Assembly: GCA_028455995.1 (NCBI GenBank)
Contig: JABELC010000005.1
Coordinates: forward strand, 434,001-498,000
Origin: Scleromitrula shiraiana
Lineage: Eukaryota > Ascomycota > Leotiomycetes > Helotiales > Sclerotiniaceae
DNA: 64,000 nucleotides
Direction of reading: 5' to 3'
Every line of letters begins with the position of its first letter. Position 1 is the stretch's first letter. Positions 57,801-64,000 of the stretch are shown here, piece after piece. The notes beneath the pieces were generated by a model, which was not told the origin of the DNA, did not search any database, and saw only the letters and a list, made by a program, of their open reading frames with translations. Made by a program: the position numbers and the translations under genes.

Positions 57801-58522
57801 ATGTCGTGCTCTACCGTCTTCCTCATTCGTCCAAGCATTGCTGAAGATCCTCCACAAACCTATCCGAGACCCTTGCAGATAATCATTGAGATTGTAAAAA
57901 TGCCTTCTAATGGATTGGGCCGATTCGTCGGCATGTTTGAGGTATTTCCCCAGTCCTATCTACTTCTATATTCCCTCAAAACTGCCACTGCAGTCAGCAT
58001 ACTAAATCCACGATGCAATCCTTACTAAATATCCTCGAGTCCCATCCAGAAGATAGACTACATCTGCGTCTACATCGAGCGCGGTCGGTTATCCTAACAG
58101 CGCAAGAGTTAGTTCCCCTTCCATTATTCTGGGGTTTGAAAGTGCGGGGTTATGTATGAGGAGTGCTAATCTGTCTCGAAACCCAAAGACTTGTAGAGAT
58201 TCGTGCTGCGCAACGAACATTCGAAGGTGCATATATTCGAACTGCATTAGGACAATTCAGTTTTGCATTGGTAGTGTTGAAGATTTTTACCGCCGAATTC
58301 TATAGTATTGGGGCATTGTTTGCGACATATGGGGCCGGGGTATTGATGGTGAGCTTGTATAGGAGGTATGAGGGTAACCGACAGTTCTTCAGCGAGGTCG
58401 ATGGGGATGGAATGGGAAGGAAGAAATTTAGGACTAGTGGCAATGCGGTAGTTGTTTTGACAACTTTGAGTCTGGTGGCTTACGTATTGCTGATTGGATT
58501 GACCATAAGGCTAGAAACCTGA
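57801..58522 (+). CDS. DUF202-domain membrane protein
   Basis: Three exons are proposed: 57801-57941, 58050-58087 and 58189-58522, about 170 residues (137 if translation starts at the ATG at 57900). Intron 1 is GTATTT to CCAG. Intron 2 is GTTATC to AAAG with a GTGCTAAT branch-like site and restores IERGRLVEIRAAQRTFEGAY; an alternative pairing (GTCGGT at 58084 to TTGTAG at 58196) gives IEREIRAAQRT and is also in frame. The DUF202 signature is clear: AAQRTFEGAYIRTALGQFSF, then LKIFTAEFYSIGALFATYGAG and LMVSLYRRYEGNRQFFSE, then a third membrane helix VVVLTTLSLVAYVLLIGLTI. Three membrane spans are expected. Function in fungi is unknown. The 5' end and splice sites are less certain than the domain. 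Confidence 0.7.
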
Positions 58523-61500
58523 ACCCCTGAATGGGCTGACATTCTGAGCGGGATATTCAATGGGAGATATCCAATGCTTGCGGGACCAGATCCGTTCTGG
58601 ATGTTGAAGACGAGAAAAGACAAATTGCAGGGCAATTATGAAGGAAATGTTGCATATGAGGGTGTCAGAAAAAGGCTGAAGGAAGATGCAAACGACATTT
58701 TACGAAGCGCGTCAAGAAACACGTTAGTACGCCAAGTATTTGCGATGAGAGACCTACGAACCACAAATGCATTTACGAGTATGGCTATTGTTGCTGGAGT
58801 TCATGAACTCGTAAACATGACCGAGGTCAGAAGTTTGATGAGTAACACAACGACTCTGGCTCGATATCTGATTTACTAGTACTGGTAAAGTGGTAGAGCC
58901 AAGAAAGAAACTGATTTCACACATCGCCTCAAAATTTCGGTGTGAGATACACTACAGAATTGACTCCACCAAATTATTTGTGAGAATCGTATTCTACAAA
59001 CGGATTCTGGACGCATACAATCGGCAATGCTGGCTAATTTGATAATCATAGCAGCAGTCTGCCATGCTTGTCTATAGCTTGCTCTCCAAGGTCCCGAGGG
59101 ACATATACCAGAAATGGATTTTCAGACGATCATAGCTAGGGTTGTGTATTTTAGCATTTTTCACGTAATCGGGATACATTAGGCCCACAAGATCGGTTAA
59201 TGGTCTGGGTACCAGTCGGAATCCATCCTTAGTCTACAATTGGTGGCGAAAATACCATCTTTAGTGTGAGCTTGCGACCGGCTCTAGTTACATAGCAAGC
59301 GTCAGCATCTACAAAATCAGTCATGACATTTGCTGAAGAACCCTGAAACTTTAAAACCGAAGCGATATCCGACATACGAGGAGAGGGTCTCTCAACTTCT
59401 CGGCTTTTTTGCTCATCATTTTCTCGTCATAATGTCATTGTACCTGGATCAGGTTGGCTTGCGAATACACTAAGCTGAATATTTCCCAACACCACCGGGC
59501 AGGCGCACCCCACAGGTTTCGTCCATATTATAATGTTGGATATCATTTCATAGCTCATGCGAATCATCGTTAGGTACTTCCTTCCGTGCCACTGACGGTA
59601 CTGTTATCATCAAGGAATCTTCCTTGCAATCTGTACAGTGCCTTTGTTCTCATCCGGGACCACTCAAAGTCAAGCAACAGCATCAAGTTAGACGAGGTAC
59701 AATATTACAAGCTGTTTGTTTCATTTTTATTGGCATCTGCAGTCATTCACGAATTAAGGTAGCCCGGAATCAAGACCGTTTTTCACGTAATCTTCATGAC
59801 AATAATGACAGGCCGCATAGATGTAAGCTCATTGATAGCTGCCACTTGGCGAGTACGTTACTCGTGTCGATTCTGGAATTTCCCGTATCAGATATGTAGG
59901 ATTTACTCTTTGAAGAAGATTATGAGAATATTTCATCACACACAGTACAGAGATATCGGAATTTAAGGTTCCATTTACAGTTCAACCTACTCTTCGCTTA
60001 AGTAATTTTCTCACGCATACAATACATATGTGAGACATGTCATTCAACCCAATGCTGGTGTTCCCAGGATATTGATAGCATTTGAAGGGAAAATTGAACA
60101 GCAATATCTCATTCTTGCATGGCTCTCGTGCCTCATATTTGGGGATATGATTCAAGAATCACGCGGCGGTGTTCCAAAGACCTGCACTGAACCAGTTTGA
60201 TATGTGTGACAATATGCATTCAGTGCATCAACCAGCACTTTAGCAGAATCGCAGCCCATGATGTGAAGACATGCAGAATTGTTCATTGTATGTCCTGTTG
60301 AGGTTTAGCAAGTGCATACATTACCTCTTACTTCATGTCGCCGATTCCTACTGGAGAAAAAACCACCTGAATATCGAAGTCGTAATTAATATTCCACTTG
60401 CATCGACAGTATCGTGTAGATTTTGTTCGGTATTCAATGGATGGTCATACTCTTGATACTCAGTGCATACACCAGTTTCTACTATTGCTATCTGCCACCA
60501 TCAACTTTCTCACATTATCGTTACACCGTTGGCGGAGTAATGGAAGGTTAATTTCTCTCGCGATGCAGCGGCGGCTCGCCTGCATATCTGCCCCTGAAAG
60601 TCTGCCATGCCATGCAGAAGTTGCCCGATACTGTTTTATATAAAGGTTCCGATAGGGACCGCCGTGAAGATATCTCGTGTCGTATTGATCCCTTCATCCA
60701 TATATTATGGTTTGTTGCCCTTTCACATTAAACTTGATTGTTGGATCTGGGTGTGCTTCCAGCTGAATTGCTCTATCAATAATCGATTGAATTGGCCTCT
60801 CTTATAAAACAAAAATGTGTTTATGGACAGTTCATGGTTCTTCGGATCGTTACAAAAGTATTCAAAATGCGCAAATATCGTTGAGTATGACCGTATACTA
60901 ATCACTTCACCAGTGATGTACAACTCAAACACAAGAGTAAGAACAACCACAAACTAGTTCCTTCACTAGCATAGGGTAAGTTCAAGACTGACCTCATCTT
61001 AGAGTGTCTGGTATTCCTGAGTCCTCTGGGTCAAGTCTCGACAAGTCCATCATATCTTAACCTCCAGAAATAAAGCACTCCAAGTGCGACTGGCAAATGG
61101 GAAAGGAATATTTTTATCCAGGTATTACATATGTCACCTGTATCCGGATTTTAGGGACAATAATGTACCAGAACTGTGCAGTACATACCAAAGTATGAAC
61201 AGTTACTACCTTGCCGTTCAGTTCTCCAAAGAGTGTCAACGGAGGGAAGATTGTTGATCGCTGATACTTTAATAGAGACGAAGACATGGTTCTGGGCCAA
61301 TATTGCCAGATAGAGAGCTTCAGATGGCTTACAAAATGACAGACAGTATTTGGCCAAGATATTGATTCAATTGATAAGGAATTCATACATGGAATCAAGA
61401 CCCGCTTCAGTAATGTGGCATTCGGACACAGACACTCCTTAAGTCCAGATTCTTGAGGAGACAAGGTCGTGACTGCGCATTTCCTGTTCCGAGCCATGAT

Positions 61501-63198
61501 ATGCAACTCTGGAATGTAGCAATCTGCTTCTTCTTACGAAACCACATATCTCATTGTGACCCATTAAGTCGATCTTTCACGTGATACAGCCATTGTATCG
61601 CTATATCTATGCATGAGTAGGGGGGTGAGGTAGCACTAAATCTAAATACACACTACCTTCGGCACATTTATACACGCCACAACATATTTTTCCTTATTCC
61701 TAGTGCTGTTGCAGTTCTTTCAGACGATAACAAAATGTCAGCCGGGGACCTAAGAAGGTCGCCGACCTTCAGAGCGCTTCTTCAACAATCAACCAATAAC
61801 AATTCTTCGGGTTTAGAGTGTCGCCTGTTGCAAGCGCCGGGTAATTAATTCACTTCTTACATCAACATTCATCGCGAGATGCCCTGAGCTTAAAATCATC
61901 GATTAGATGTGGGGAAAATGATACCTTAGTACTTTTCCGATACCGTCGCGAGCCTCGTCTTCGTTTTCTTATCACCTGTGACCCCTTGTACTACACTATT
62001 GATGATAAACCCAGCAAGGCTGAGATTTTTATCATGAATGCCCCAATTCACAATAATGTTTACGGCGCAAACAAGCTGAGAGGAATTTATTTCGAAACGT
62101 CATGAATCATCATTCATAATGAGACGGCCCGGGGGAGGTTCCCAGTGTTGTGGAACTTTTCATTCGAGAAGGCGTTTTGATTTTCTAAAAATTCTTTTTT
62201 GCGTGTAATATTGACGTTTTAAAGTTGTCACACTTAATTTATCTCTCGATCCTTGAGATCAATAGTTTGAACTCTGTTCATGGATCTCTGACCAACTTCG
62301 CATACCAAAAAATATGGATTGGTAACAATATAGCATATGTTAAACGTACGTTAAAGTTGCTGATCGCCAAATTCATTGTGGTTTTCAATTCAGCTGGGGG
62401 TTCGATTGCGCTTATCTAGTTAGAGATTTTCACGCAGCTAAACAAGGTAGATTGAATCTCACCTGTTAGAGTATGTCCCGTCGACTTGATGTAGTAGTAT
62501 GAGATCGGATTTGGTACAATATTGCCTTCATTGATACAAAAACTCACTACGAGTCCTGAAACAAATTTTTAATTTTTAATTCGGTAGCCTATTACAAACG
62601 CCGCCCAGGAATCTGTGATAGCGGGAATATCCGCCGATGGGAACTAATTTGTAGTATACATACGAAGAAAGGGTACAGCTATTGAAGTAGCTCGATTCGT
62701 GGAATTCCTTTTTAAGACACTCGAACTTTACTATTGGACATGATTTCGCACGGGACGTCAGCATTCCCTACCTTTGGCTTACTCGACATTACAGTAATCA
62801 TTCGAAAATTTTCTGATGAAAGCGCCCCAGCTTACAGGTTTGAGACTGCGGATTTCATAATTCTCGATGACAAATGCAGGTCCTTACTTAGGTCCACCCC
62901 AAAGTTTACGGAAGCCTGGACCAATATGGCGGACATGCTATGATCTAATATCAAAAGAATTTCCTTGACGTATAAGGCTGTGTTCTATTATAACTTTGAA
63001 AGCTGTGTTCTAGGATTAGTATGAGCCTACGATACTATTTCAGTCTTAAGATTCTCGTTGGTCACAGATTTCCATTAGCCTAAGCGCTTTCTTTCATTTG
63101 ACCCGTCTCTACGACTAAGCCTCTTATAACAATGGAGTACCACTCATGATCGTGTTCCAAAACCGTTCATTCCTATACATCGTCATCATACAAGCAAG
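58523..63198. other. 4.7-kb interval without a supported gene
   Basis: Directly after the DUF202 stop the same frame stays open to 58879 (see findings). The remainder (58880-63198) has only short interrupted frames, for example minus-strand 61114-61506, with no motif that I recognise. The right end is the promoter of the Moco sulfurase gene. Confidence 0.5.
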
Positions 63199-64000
63199 AT
63201 GGCCTACAATGAACTGGTAGAGAACTTTCGGGATGAAGAATATCCTTCGCTGAGAGGTGGGTCCACAAAGATATCTAGGATATTGGCAATTGCTAACTTC
63301 AGCAGGAAAAACATATCTTGATCATGCTGGCACAAGTAAGACCGTGATACCATCTCACTACTCCTTTCCGGAACTCTAGAACATGACATCTATGGCTCTC
63401 TACTCGTCAGACTGCGAAGATTCATGTTGCTACTAGACCAGATCTCTTGCGTTCCTCATGTGCTAACTGTGATATCTAGCTGTATATGCGAAGTCCTTGA
63501 TTGACAAGTTCTCTAATGTCATGATTGGCAACTTATTTGGTAATCCGCACTCAGCCTCTGCCCCCGCAAAACTCTCAGGTTCCGCTGTGGACTCGATTCG
63601 TGAAAAGGCTTTACGTTTTTTGGGAGCTGACCCCGAGCACTTCGATCTCGTCTTCACAGCGAACGCTACTGCAGCAATCAAGCTGGTTGCAGAAAGTTTC
63701 AGAGATCTTGCATTGGAAAGCTCTACGACAGGGAATTTCTGGTATGGATATCATAAAGACTCCCATACAAGCATCGTTGGTGTACGCGAACATACCAATG
63801 GGCAGCATCATTGCTTCGAGAGTGACGAGGAAGTTGAAGATTGGTTGCAAGGTTTTAGAAATCTTCCAGGAAGAAGAGAACAGGATGATACACCTGGTAT
63901 CTTTGCATATCCGGGCCAGTCAAACATGACCGGCCGTCGATTACCACTTTCTTGGACACGAAAACTTCGTCAATCTACTCGAATTTCACATCAAAACACC
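63199..64000 (+). CDS. Molybdenum cofactor sulfurase, N-terminal part (cut by window end)
   Basis: Three exons are visible: 63199-63256, 63306-63335 and 63480 to beyond 64000, encoding the first 203 residues. Intron 1 is 49 nt (GTGGGT to CAG) and intron 2 is 144 nt (GTAAGA to CTAG). Exon 2 is only 30 nt. The joins restore SLRGKTYLDHAGTTVYAKS, the diagnostic N-terminus of Moco sulfurases. The NifS-like aminotransferase fold continues with GNLFGNPHSASAPAKLS, IREKALRFLGADPEHFDLVF, TANATAAIKLVAESF, WYGYHKDSHTSIVGVREH and FAYPGQSNMTGRRLPLSW. The enzyme is PLP-dependent and replaces an oxo ligand of Moco with sulfur to activate xanthine dehydrogenase and aldehyde oxidase (HxB-type in Aspergillus). 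The catalytic PLP lysine and the C-terminal MOSC domain should lie beyond the window. Confidence 0.92.

Noticed and set aside
58031..58162. DUF202 gene as a pseudogene with in-frame TGA at 58157
   Set aside because: The TGA lies within a proposed 101-nt intron; splicing gives an uninterrupted protein. The second TGA at 58520 remains open as a separate finding.
61114..61506. 130-codon minus-strand frame
   Set aside because: Composition is unlike a protein, there is no motif and no continuation.
1..64000. CRISPR arrays, operons, prokaryotic signals, rRNA genes
   Set aside because: None seen; the sequence is eukaryotic. Short tandem repeats here lack unique spacers.

Overview
The window is nuclear DNA of a filamentous ascomycete (Pezizomycotina). 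The evidence is short introns of about 46 to 250 nt with GTNNGT donors, monocistronic genes, long AT-rich and microsatellite-rich intergenic DNA, and a fungal gene set: an Mnn9 mannosyltransferase, a peroxin-4 E2, Zn2Cys6 and C2H2 regulators, a basic proline-rich protein and a sugar-porter transporter. A leotiomycete of the Botrytis/Sclerotinia kind is my best guess. That is inference and was not tested.

Layout. 1-1.65 kb: 3' part of a conserved fungal gene on the minus strand, probably mitochondrial. 1.65-7.7 kb: gene-free and packed with short tandem repeats. 7.7-10.3 kb: large Ser/Pro-rich basic protein. 12.0-14.1 kb: secreted Asp- and Ser/Thr-rich protein with a cysteine-containing C-terminal domain. 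15.75-16.8 kb: basic proline-rich protein. 21-25.4 kb: compact housekeeping cluster (mnn9; PTPA/rrd1; exosome rrp46), with rrd1 and rrp46 divergent over 265 bp. 27.6-31.2 kb: NAD kinase, then pex4. 32.7-34.7 kb: five-exon hexose-type transporter. 36.2-39.7 kb: C2H2 zinc-finger protein. 44.65-45.05 kb: small secreted protein. 45-55.5 kb: gene-poor stretch with two inverted-repeat AT-rich elements. 55.6-58.5 kb: Zn2Cys6 factor and DUF202 membrane protein. 63.2 kb to the end: 5' part of molybdenum cofactor sulfurase.

The genes do not form a biosynthetic cluster or an obvious single system. They serve protein mannosylation in the Golgi, PP2A activation, RNA decay, NADPH supply, peroxisome biogenesis, sugar uptake, transcription and Moco maturation. 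I found no convincing new system. The observations most worth checking are a GC-AG intron in rrp46, a 24-G tract inside a coding-gene intron, a C17 tract directly before the NAD kinase start codon, two MITE-like inverted-repeat elements near 48.4-50.5 kb, two long perfect palindromes upstream of mnn9 and the NAD kinase, and an open frame that continues for 119 codons past the stop of the DUF202 gene. Exon boundaries were derived by hand from splice signals and reading-frame continuity; no database search was run.
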